From positions 1 through 64,000 of the forward strand of contig CAXSDP010000009.1 of the NCBI GenBank assembly GCA_964235705.1: a stretch of 64,000 bases of DNA, in the 5' to 3' direction. Positions 57,443-64,000 of this stretch are shown here, one piece after another. The stretch is from RH-AL1 sp964235705 (GTDB lineage Bacteria; Pseudomonadota; Alphaproteobacteria; Rhizobiales; Beijerinckiaceae). Within the stretch, counting starts at the first letter, position 1, and every line of letters starts with the position of its first letter. A program made the translations under genes and the position numbers. The notes beneath the pieces are model-generated. The model was not told where the DNA came from, searched no databases, and saw only the letters and a program-made list of their open reading frames with translations.

Positions 57443-58378
57443 ATGGTTGAGCGCATCCTGTTGACCGGCGCGACCGGCTTCGTCGGGTCCCTCCTGGCAC
57501 CGGCGCTGGCCGCCGCGTTTCCCAATGCCATCCTCACGCGGGTGGGTGCCATCGCGGAGCGGGGCGCGAGTGCCATCGACCTGCTCGACCGGCACGCGGT
57601 CGACGCCATGGTCCGCGCCGCGCGTCCCGACCTCGTGGTCCACCTCGCCGCGCAGGCGTCGGTGGCCGGCAGCATCGCTTCCGTCGCGACGACGTGGTCG
57701 ATCAACTGCACGGGGACGCTGTTGCTCGCGTCCGCCATCGCGGAGCACGCGCCGGGCGCGACGGTGTTCTTCACCAGTTCCTCGGAAGTCTACGGCGCGA
57801 GCTTCCTGTCCGGCGTGGTCGACGAGAACAGCCCCGTTGCGCCGATGAACCCCTACGCGCAATCCAAGGCGCTCGCCGAGACAATCCTCAAGCAACGCCT
57901 GCCGGCCTGGACGAGGGTGATCGTCGCGCGCGCCTTCAACCACACCGGCCCAGGTCAGCGGGACGACTTCGTCCTGCCCTCCTTCGCGAGCCAAGTGGCG
58001 CGCATCGAGGCCGGGCTCCAGCCCCCGACCATCGCTGTCGGCAACCTCGACGTTCGCCGCGACTTCCTCGACGTTCGCGACGTCGTCGCCGCCTACGTCG
58101 CCCTGATCGACACGGCGCCGAACCTGCCGCCTCGCTTCACCGTCAACATCGCTTCCGGCACCACGCATCGCCTCCGCGACCTGCTCGACATGCTGCGATC
58201 CTTGTCGCGCGTCCCCGTCGACGTGGCGCTCGACCCAGCGCGCTTGCGGCCCCACGACCTACCGCTCGCGGCCGGCTCGCCGGCGCTGATGCGATTGGTG
58301 ACGGGGTGGGCGCCCAAGTACTCGATCGAAGAAACCTTGGGCCAACTCCTGGAGGTGGCACGATCCAACCTTCGCTGA
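57443..58378 (+). CDS. rmd: GDP-6-deoxy-D-mannose reductase (GDP-D-rhamnose synthesis)
   Basis: A 311-residue SDR. Glycine motif LLTGATGFVGSLLAPAL, DLLDRHAVDAMVRAARPDLV, the active-site SSSEVYG with MNPYAQSKALAE (Tyr-x3-Lys), and RAFNHTGPGQRDDFVLPSFA, characteristic of Rmd rather than the epimerase-reductase WcaG. It reduces the Gmd product to GDP-D-rhamnose. The pair gmd-rmd is a dedicated D-rhamnose route for surface polysaccharide. Confidence 0.88.
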   Translation: MVERILLTGATGFVGSLLAPALAAAFPNAILTRVGAIAERGASAIDLLDRHAVDAMVRAARPDLVVHLAAQASVAGSIASVATTWSINCTGTLLLASAIAEHAPGATVFFTSSSEVYGASFLSGVVDENSPVAPMNPYAQSKALAETILKQRLPAWTRVIVARAFNHTGPGQRDDFVLPSFASQVARIEAGLQPPTIAVGNLDVRRDFLDVRDVVAAYVALIDTAPNLPPRFTVNIASGTTHRLRDLLDMLRSLSRVPVDVALDPARLRPHDLPLAAGSPALMRLVTGWAPKYSIEETLGQLLEVARSNLR

Positions 58379-58389
58379 GCGACCGACGA

Positions 58390-58593
58390 TCACGCGCCGT
58401 CGATCATGGGGATCGTCGGTCGTGCCGCGTCGGGCGGGCCACGGCGCCAAGCCTCCAGCGGACCATCGATCCATTTCCGCAAAACGAGGATCTGTTGCTC
58501 CGGCAAGCCGTCGCCGATGGCCTTGATCACGGCCCCAGCGCCCTCGACGTAGCCCTCGCGGAAGTCATGGGCCTTCTTGACCGGGTCATCCAT
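58390..58593 (-). CDS. hypothetical protein (67 aa)
   Basis: A 67-residue protein preceded by CGAGGAACCACC on the reverse strand, a good ribosome binding site. It reads MDDPVKKAHDFREGYVEGAG, then an amphipathic helix and RKWIDGPLEAWRRG. No domain is recognised, and no signal peptide is present. Convergent with rmd. Confidence 0.6.
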   Translation of the reverse strand: MDDPVKKAHDFREGYVEGAGAVIKAIGDGLPEQQILVLRKWIDGPLEAWRRGPPDAARPTIPMIDGA

Positions 58594-58758
58594 GGTGGTT
58601 CCTCGAGGGTGCGCGATCGCCCCACCGTAATGCGGGTTCCGCCTCGACGTTCCCAGCGGCCCACGAAAGCGAGGAATCCATGGAAGCGAAGGCGCCCCGC
58701 GTCGAGGGAAAGCGTCCACGACGATCACGTGATGGAAACGGGCTCGATCCCGTCGGCT

Positions 58759-59688
58759 TCAGCCCTGCGTGGACGCGGCGGCGGCGACTTCGGCGGCGAA
58801 ATCCGACTCCTGCTTTTCGATACCCTCGCCGAGCGCGTAGCGCACGAAACCCTTGAGTTCCGCGGCCCCGTTCCCCACTCCATCCTTGACGACCTGGGCG
58901 ATGGTCTTGCCGGCGTGCTCTGCGTGGATGGACACCTGATCGAGGAGGCAAACCTCCTTGAAGTAGCTCTTCAGGCCGGATTCGACGATCTTCTCCACCA
59001 CGTGGGCCGGCTTGCCGGCCCCATTCTTCTCGGCGAGCACCGTCTTCTCCCGCGCCACCACGTCGGGGTCGATGCCGGCAGCGTCAAGCGCGAGCGGGTT
59101 TGCCGCCGCGACATGCTGCGCGATCTTACGGCCGAGCGCCTGCAGGGCGTCGGAAGGGCTCGCCGATTCGAGGGCGACGATCACGCCGATCTTGCCGAGG
59201 CCATCGGCGACCTGGTTATGCATGTAGGTGCCGATGACGCCTTGGCCGACGGACACCCCGGCGGCACGGCGCAGCGTCATGTGCTCGCCGATCGTCGCGA
59301 CCGCGTTGGCGACCGCCGCCGCGACGGTATCGCCATCGGGGTAAGGCGCCGCCTTGATCGCCTCGACGTCGGTCAGCTTGCGCGACGCCGCGACGGCGCC
59401 GATGTTATGGACAAGAGTCTGGAAGGCCTCGTTGCGAGCGACGAAGTCGGTCTCGGAGTTCACCTCGACGAGGACACCTTCCGTGCCGGTTACCTGAAGG
59501 CCGATCAACCCCTCGGCGGCGACGCGGCCGCTCTTCTTGGCGGCCTTCGACAGCCCCTTCTTGCGCAGCCAGTCAACGGCACCCTCGATGTCGCCGCCGG
59601 TCTCGGTCAGCGCGTTCTTGCAGTCCATCATCCCGGCGCCGGTCTTCTCGCGGAGATCCTTCACCAATGCGGCGGATACGGTCGCCAT
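58759..59688 (-). CDS. tsf: translation elongation factor Ts
   Basis: A 309-residue guanine nucleotide exchange factor for EF-Tu. The N-terminal UBA-like part is MATVSAALVKDLREKTGAGM, then MDCKNALTETGGDIEGAVDW, and the core has EVNSETDFVARNEAFQTLV with the invariant TDFVA. The C-terminal dimerisation domain is intact. The ATG at 59688 is clear. It follows rpsB after an 81-base spacer with a strong hairpin. Confidence 0.97.
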   Translation of the reverse strand: MATVSAALVKDLREKTGAGMMDCKNALTETGGDIEGAVDWLRKKGLSKAAKKSGRVAAEGLIGLQVTGTEGVLVEVNSETDFVARNEAFQTLVHNIGAVAASRKLTDVEAIKAAPYPDGDTVAAAVANAVATIGEHMTLRRAAGVSVGQGVIGTYMHNQVADGLGKIGVIVALESASPSDALQALGRKIAQHVAAANPLALDAAGIDPDVVAREKTVLAEKNGAGKPAHVVEKIVESGLKSYFKEVCLLDQVSIHAEHAGKTIAQVVKDGVGNGAAELKGFVRYALGEGIEKQESDFAAEVAAAASTQG

Positions 59689-59711
59689 CGCACATGATCC
59701 TTCTGAACGGG

Positions 59712-59742
59712 GACGACCGGCCATTTCCGCTGGCCGGTCGTC
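59712..59742 (-). terminator. hairpin between rpsB and tsf
   Basis: GACGACCGGCCA and TGGCCGGTCGTC form a 12-bp perfect stem around a 7-base loop. On the mRNA strand (reverse) no T-run follows, so it may attenuate or protect the rpsB message rather than end it. Confidence 0.6.
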
Positions 59743-59769
59743 ATTATGTGGGCGAAAGGGGGCGCGGGA

Positions 59770-60858
59770 TCAGGCCGCGAGCAGCGAGCGGGCCTGGTTG
59801 ACCCAGCCGTCGCGGGCGATGCGACCCCCGAGCTTCAAGTCGGCGTCCACTTTGGCGGTGTCCTCGTCGCTCATCGCGGCGATCTGCCAATAATGGAAGA
59901 TACCACCGTCGTTCAGCTTCTTGACGATCTGCGGCCCGACTCCCTGGAGCTTCGCGAAATCGTCCGGCGCGCCGCGCGGGGCGGACAGGATCTCGAACGC
60001 CTCGGCGGGCGCCTCGAAGCTCTCGACCTCGGGCTTGACGTCGGCGGCCGGCACCTCGGTGGCTGGGATCTCGGCGGCCGGCGCCTCGATCGTGTAGACA
60101 TCCGCGACCGGGGGCAGTTCCTCGGTCATCGGGGCCTCGGCCTCGCCGAAGTCGACGCCGAGCGAACCTTGGCTGCGCGAGATGCCGTCGAGCGCGGCGC
60201 GAGCGACGAGGTCGCAGTACATGGTGATGGCGCGGCCGGCGTCGTCGTTGCCGGGGATCGGGTAGGTGATGCCCATCGGGTCGCAGTTGGTGTCGAGGAT
60301 CGCCGCGACCGGGATGTTGAGGCGCGCCGCCTCCTTGATGGCCAGCTGCTCCTTGTTGGTGTCGATGACGAAGATCAGGTCGGGCACGCCGCCCATGTCC
60401 TTGATGCCACCCAGCGCCTTCTCGAGCTTCTCCCGCTCGCGCGACATCATCAGCCGCTCCTTCTTCGTCAGCCCGGACGTGACGTTATCAAGCTGCTCGT
60501 CGATCTTGCGCAGTCGCTGGATGGAAGCCGAGATCGTCTTCCAGTTCGTCAGCATGCCGCCGAGCCAGCGGGAGTTGATGTAATATTGGGCCGAGCGGCG
60601 AGCGGCATCCGCGATCTGATCCTGCGCTTGGCGCTTGGTGCCGACGAACAGAACGCGACCGCCGCGTGCGACCGTGTCCGACACGGCCTTCAGCGCCTGG
60701 TGCATCAGCGGCACGGTCTGGGCGAGGTCGATGATGTGGATATTGTTGCGCGCGCCGAAGATGTAGCGTTCCATCTTCGGGTTCCAGCGGTGCGACTGGT
60801 GGCCGAAGTGGGCGCCGGTTTCGAGGAGGCCGCGCATGGAAAAGTCAGGCAGTGCCAT
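59770..60858 (-). CDS. rpsB: 30S ribosomal protein S2 with C-terminal extension
   Basis: A 362-residue S2. Residues 1-235 are the normal protein (FSMRGLLETGAHFGHQSHRW, RGGRVLFVGTKRQAQDQIAD, SRWLGGMLTNWKTISASIQR). The remaining roughly 125 residues form an acidic, Pro/Ala-rich linker and a helical domain with GVGPQIVKKLNDGGIFHYWQ and KLGGRIARDGWVNQARSLLA. The same terminal domain type is fused to other proteins such as L21 or NuoE in alphaproteobacteria. The extension is known in this group and may serve an extra rRNA or protein contact. It precedes tsf as usual. Confidence 0.95.
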   Translation of the reverse strand: MALPDFSMRGLLETGAHFGHQSHRWNPKMERYIFGARNNIHIIDLAQTVPLMHQALKAVSDTVARGGRVLFVGTKRQAQDQIADAARRSAQYYINSRWLGGMLTNWKTISASIQRLRKIDEQLDNVTSGLTKKERLMMSREREKLEKALGGIKDMGGVPDLIFVIDTNKEQLAIKEAARLNIPVAAILDTNCDPMGITYPIPGNDDAGRAITMYCDLVARAALDGISRSQGSLGVDFGEAEAPMTEELPPVADVYTIEAPAAEIPATEVPAADVKPEVESFEAPAEAFEILSAPRGAPDDFAKLQGVGPQIVKKLNDGGIFHYWQIAAMSDEDTAKVDADLKLGGRIARDGWVNQARSLLAA

Positions 60859-61031
60859 CGGTGTTCATTCTCCGGTTGAGCCGCCGCGAACCGATTGGCC
60901 CCGAGGGGCACCGGAAGCACGCCTTGCAGCAGGCGCGCGCGATCCGCGTGTGGGATGGCCGCTGATATACGGATGAAAAGGCGCTTCCACAAGGCGATTC
61001 CCGGCGGGCGATCCGTCCTCGTACGAGGATC

Positions 61032-61841
61032 TCAGCCGAACGTGAGGGGATCCGGCCCTATGCGGCCATCGGGGCGGTCGAGCGCGGCGATCGCGGCATG
61101 GTCTTCGACGTCGAGGGCGAAGTCGAAAACGTCGACGTTGGCGGCGATGCGCGCCGGCGTCGAGGATTTCGGAATCACCATGAGGCCAAGGTCGAGATGC
61201 CAGCGCAGGATGACCTGGGCCGGCGTCCTGCCGTGTTTCTCGCCGATCCTCACCACCGTCGCATCCGCTATCCCGGCGCCCTGCCCGAGCGGGCTCCACG
61301 ATTCCGTGACGATCCGATGCTCGTCGTGGAAGGCGCGCAGGTCCTTTTGCTGGAAGGCCGGGTGCAGTTCGACCTGGTTGACCGCCGGCACGACGCCGGT
61401 CGCGTCGATGATCCGCTCCAGGTTCTCGACCGTGAAGTTCGACACGCCGATCGAACGGGCGAGACCGGCGTCGCGGAACCCGATCATCGCCCGCCAGGTC
61501 GCGACGAAGTCGCTGCGCTGCACGGGCCAGTGGATGAGGTAAAGCTCGACAGAGCGCCGCTTGAGCTTGCGCAGGCTTTCGGCGATGGCGGCTTTCGCGA
61601 GGTCGGGATCGTGCTTGTCGTTCCACAACTTCGTCGTCAGCGCGACGCCGTCCACCGTCTCCAGCGCGGCCCCCACCCCGTCCTCGTTCCCGTAGATGGC
61701 CGCCGTATCGATCGACCGATAGCCGGCTTCCACGGCGAGCCTCACCGTCCGCGCCGCTTCTTGCGGAGGAACCTTGAAGACGCCGAAGCCGATCTGCGGC
61801 AGCGTGTTGCCGTCGTTGAGCGTCAGATCGGTTTGCGGCAT
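61032..61841 (-). CDS. aldo/keto reductase (2,5-didehydrogluconate reductase-like)
   Basis: A 269-residue AKR5-like enzyme: LPQIGFGVFKVP at the N-terminus, catalytic Asp and Tyr in YRSIDTAAIYGNEDGVG, Lys in VALTTKLWNDK, His in YLIHWPVQ, and the NADPH site with MVIPKSSTPARIAANVDVFD. It reduces small carbonyls, and the physiological substrate is not evident. ATG at 61841. It lies alone upstream of rpsB on the same strand, with a 173-base spacer. Confidence 0.9.
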   Translation of the reverse strand: MPQTDLTLNDGNTLPQIGFGVFKVPPQEAARTVRLAVEAGYRSIDTAAIYGNEDGVGAALETVDGVALTTKLWNDKHDPDLAKAAIAESLRKLKRRSVELYLIHWPVQRSDFVATWRAMIGFRDAGLARSIGVSNFTVENLERIIDATGVVPAVNQVELHPAFQQKDLRAFHDEHRIVTESWSPLGQGAGIADATVVRIGEKHGRTPAQVILRWHLDLGLMVIPKSSTPARIAANVDVFDFALDVEDHAAIAALDRPDGRIGPDPLTFG

Positions 61842-62169
61842 GGGTGTCCTCGCGTGTGGGACCATTCGTCCCGCCTGTCATGGTTGGCTGCGGCCGGGTA
61901 CTGGAAACGATCGGTTCGCGCGGAGGGGGAGATCGGCATCAGCCGTCGGCGTGTACCCACGTAGGCCGCGCGACCCCGCGGTCAAGGAGGACGATGCCTT
62001 TCGGCAGGCACGCCCTTTCGCAGCCACGGCGACGGGCGCGCCTCCTGCTACCGACAGGCGCGTCCTCCGACGGACGTGGGTGGGACCGGTGCTCCACCAT
62101 CGACAACGCGGCGTCGATCTGCGATTGTCGAGGTGCTTTCACGCGATCGCACGGTTCGGCCCGCCCATC
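61842..62169. other. gene-free 328-base interval
   Basis: Frames here are Arg-rich shadows. It should carry divergent promoters for the aldo/keto reductase and the DUF2513-like gene; none is clear. Confidence 0.4.
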
Positions 62170-62484
62170 ATGTTCCACGACGTCGAACTCATGCGCGAGC
62201 TGTTATTCCTGCTCGAAGCGCGTCAAATCTCACCCCGCTCAACCGTGGTCCTGTCGATCGATACGGAGGCGCAGGAACTCGGCCAAGCGCCGGAAGCCGT
62301 CGAGGGCGGCCTCGATAACCTGCTCGACCTCGGCTACATCGACGGACCCGGCCGGGATGAGCCGGGCTTCTGGTTGTTCCGTAAGCTGACGCGCAAGGGT
62401 GTCGAGTTCGTCAGGGCGACGCGGCGCCAAAGGGATTGGGAGCGCATCAAGGACCATTTCGCGAGCCAGCAACTGTCGTCCTGA
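62170..62484 (+). CDS. DUF2513-like small winged-helix protein
   Basis: A 104-residue protein. MFHDVELMRELLFLLEARQI and LDNLLDLGYIDG with LTRKGVEFVRATRRQRDWER resemble DUF2513, whose members look like a winged helix with a characteristic Leu-Gly-Tyr-Ile strand turn and often sit in phage or plasmid regions. Function unknown. The ATG at 62170 is the family-like start. Composition matches the host. Confidence 0.6.
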   Translation: MFHDVELMRELLFLLEARQISPRSTVVLSIDTEAQELGQAPEAVEGGLDNLLDLGYIDGPGRDEPGFWLFRKLTRKGVEFVRATRRQRDWERIKDHFASQQLSS

Positions 62485-62534
62485 CAAGCCGGCTGACGGC
62501 ACCCGCTTCGATCACCTTGACCCTTGCAAGAGTC

Positions 62535-62564
62535 AAAAGAGCCTCGGCATCGCTGCCGGGGCTC
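62535..62564 (-). terminator. rho-independent terminator of the cold-shock gene
   Basis: On the reverse strand GAGCCCCGGCA-GCGA-TGCCGAGGCTC is an 11-bp stem (one G-T) with a GCGA tetraloop, followed directly by TTTT. It lies 55 bases after the csp stop and is well formed. Confidence 0.85.
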
Positions 62565-62618
62565 CCTTAGTTTGACGATGCTACCCTTGAAGTGACCCTC
62601 AAGGCGAAGCTGGGATCT

Positions 62619-62828
62619 TTAGGCCGCGCGAAGGTTCGAGGCCGAGGACTTTCCGGTACGACGGTCGGCGACGACCTCGTAATCGATCTTCTGACCTTCC
62701 TGAAGGTGACGCATGCCCGCCTGCTCGACGGCGCTCACGTGGACGAAGACGTCCTTCCCACCTTCATCGGGCTGAATGAAGCCGTAGCCCTTTTCAGCGT
62801 TGAACCACTTGACTGTTCCAGTTGCCAT
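62619..62828 (-). CDS. cold-shock protein
   Basis: A 69-residue single CSD protein. RNP1 is KGYGFI and RNP2 is VFVHVSAVEQ, both in MATGTVKWFNAEKGYGFIQP and the next strand. It binds single-stranded RNA/DNA and acts as an RNA chaperone. The upstream 230 bases (62829-63057) are AT-richer than the genome, consistent with the long leader typical of cspA-type genes. A clear terminator follows the stop. Confidence 0.95.
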   Translation of the reverse strand: MATGTVKWFNAEKGYGFIQPDEGGKDVFVHVSAVEQAGMRHLQEGQKIDYEVVADRRTGKSSASNLRAA

Positions 62829-63057
62829 AGAGGCATTCCTTAAGACGAAGTTTTCCGTAACGACGCAAACCGCGCGTCGTTCCCATTCGATAACAAAGAC
62901 GAGGTTTTTAGCAGGCATCCAAGATGCGAGGCCAAACCGTTCGGCCATAATCGATGGTTTAGAAATAGGCGTGAAACGCGGCGCAGACAAGGCGATAAAC
63001 AAGCTTGGCCACAAGTAATTCACTTTCGCGATCAATTGCTAATTCGTGATTCGATGG

Positions 63058-63906
63058 TTATCGGACGCGTCTGATGGATGATGGCGCGAGGCCGGTGGCA
63101 GCGATGCGATCCCATGCGGAGCGCAATGGTTCCGCCGCGACGAGCATATGGTGGGCATTCGCGTGGAGGAGCGTCGCATCGTCGCCCATCACGCCGACGT
63201 GGCCTGGCCAGAACACGAGATCGCCGCGTCGCAACCCTGCCAGCGAGGCGTCGGTCGCGACGGCGGACCCGAGCCTCGCCTGCATGTCGGTGTCGCGCGG
63301 CAGGCTCGTTCTGACCATCGAGAAGGCGAGTTGGACGAGGCCGGAACAGTCGATCCCCAGCGGTGAGCGACCGCCCCACAGGTAAGGCGTCCCGAGCAGG
63401 CCCTCGACGATCGTGACGGGGTCGCTCGAAACCTGTTCCAGGGGGGCGACGTGGCTCGCGACGACGAACCCGCGCCCCTTGATCTCGACGAAGGCGCCCC
63501 GGACGCCCTCGACCCTCACGCGTCCATCGAGTGGCAGGGCGCCGATGACGGGCTGCTTCATGTCGGGTGCGGGATAAACGTGGGCGCGCCGGACGATCAC
63601 CCGATGGGTGGCCGGCGTCGCCCCGCGATCGAGCGCGCTCATCGCGACGTAGCCGACGTACCCGTCGCGATCGGCCTGCGCCCACCCCCAACCGTCGTCG
63701 TCCTCGTAGACGACCAGGGTCTCGCCGTAGAGCAACTGGGTGTCGAGCGGCGCGTCGGGACGCGGCCGCTCCTTCATGTCGAGGACGTCGACCCCGACCG
63801 TGAAGGGCTCGCCCTCCGCGAAGCGTCCCGCTTGGACCTGTCCGCGCAGGTGCGCGGCGGCGAGGTCGGGGCGCGCCGCCGTCGTGCGCCGATCGAGCGA
63901 CGTCAC
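63058..63906 (-). CDS. NlpC/P60 family C40 peptidase with SH3 domains
   Basis: A 282-residue protein. Two SH3-like segments (residues 50-150) precede the NlpC/P60 catalytic domain: Cys in PLGIDCSGLVQLAFSMV, His in FWPGHVGVMGDDATLLHANA (probably the H of GHVGVM), and a third polar residue, His, in NAHHMLV. It hydrolyses gamma-D-Glu-diaminoacid peptide bonds of peptidoglycan stems, here probably in the cytoplasm for recycling because no signal peptide is seen. The GTG start overlaps the stop of a leucyl aminopeptidase gene (GTGA); that pair is common in alphaproteobacteria. Confidence 0.9.
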   Translation of the reverse strand: MTSLDRRTTAARPDLAAAHLRGQVQAGRFAEGEPFTVGVDVLDMKERPRPDAPLDTQLLYGETLVVYEDDDGWGWAQADRDGYVGYVAMSALDRGATPATHRVIVRRAHVYPAPDMKQPVIGALPLDGRVRVEGVRGAFVEIKGRGFVVASHVAPLEQVSSDPVTIVEGLLGTPYLWGGRSPLGIDCSGLVQLAFSMVRTSLPRDTDMQARLGSAVATDASLAGLRRGDLVFWPGHVGVMGDDATLLHANAHHMLVAAEPLRSAWDRIAATGLAPSSIRRVR

Positions 63907-64000
63907 GAACCCTCACCACCGTAGCGGACGGTCAGGAGGTCGAAGAGGGCCCGCGCCATCTGGACCTCGCCGCCCTCCGGCCGCCCGGGCTTGGGCGAAG
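63903..64000 (-). CDS. leucyl aminopeptidase family protein, C-terminal fragment
   Basis: The last 31 or so codons of a reverse-strand gene that enters from the window edge. PGRPEGGEVQMARALFDLLT then VRYGGEGS resembles the end of M17 leucyl aminopeptidases (the SxRPGRPxGGE tail before a final helix). Its TGA overlaps the downstream peptidase GTG start, giving an aminopeptidase-endopeptidase operon for peptide recycling. Confidence 0.7.
   Translation of the reverse strand, partial: SPKPGRPEGGEVQMARALFDLLTVRYGGEGS

Noticed and set aside
63032..63919. 295-residue reverse frame over the NlpC/P60 gene
   Set aside because: It is a shifted frame of the same strand, Arg-rich, while the other frame shows clear SH3 and NlpC motifs.

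Overview
The window is a high-GC (about 70% by eye) scaffold segment from an alphaproteobacterium, most likely of the Hyphomicrobiales (Rhizobiales), possibly near Methylobacteriaceae or Lichenibacteriaceae. The evidence is the flaF/flbT pair, the motA-fliM-fliN-fliG-flhB and fliI-flgF order seen in rhizobial flagellar loci, an fds-type NAD-dependent formate dehydrogenase operon, and a ribosomal protein S2 with a long C-terminal extension. Six runs of exactly 100 N mark scaffold gaps. Three of them sit directly on 15-16 bp tandem repeats.

Layout. 1-1412: the end of an NmrA-type oxidoreductase and a CgeB-like glycosyltransferase. 1796-3950: a low-GC islet beginning at two tRNA-like half-genes. 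It carries a three-gene overlapping operon with a PIN-domain nuclease and ends at an IS1595-type transposase remnant. 4088-6161: sulfonate monooxygenase and binding protein (ssu-like). 6380-9808: a reverse-strand operon of inositol-3-phosphate synthase, histidine phosphatase, methyltransferase and an apparently circularly permuted glycosidase. 10051-16708: chemoreceptor, orphan polysaccharide-export ATPase, DUF1223 protein, ftsY, dapE. 16799-25293: sulfite-oxidase-like enzyme, MFS transporter, LysR regulator and fdsGBA-fdsD. 26605-44684: a large flagellar locus in three transcription blocks. 44976-48418: peptide-type binding protein with amidohydrolase, then tRNA-Tyr and tRNA-Val. 48533-58378: lactonase-like hydrolase, TonB receptor, VOC protein, and a surface-polysaccharide block (acyltransferase, O-antigen ligase, Gmd, Rmd). 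58390-64000: housekeeping genes (tsf, rpsB, csp), an aldo/keto reductase, an NlpC/P60 peptidase and the end of a leucyl aminopeptidase.

How the genes work together. The fds genes oxidise formate to CO2 and feed NADH, with the adjacent LysR protein as the probable regulator. The flagellar blocks supply rotor, export gate, hook and hook-filament junction proteins, but flgBC, fliE, flgG, fliF, fliP, motB and flagellin are absent, so the flagellar regulon is split. Gmd and Rmd would make GDP-D-rhamnose for the polysaccharide that the neighbouring ligase and acyltransferase finish.

The best candidates for something undescribed are the PIN-nuclease operon in the tRNA islet, the permuted tRNA-like halves, the stem-loop that would bury the ribosome binding site of the inositol synthase gene, the permuted glycosidase, and the many short tandem duplications placed exactly at gene starts and stops.
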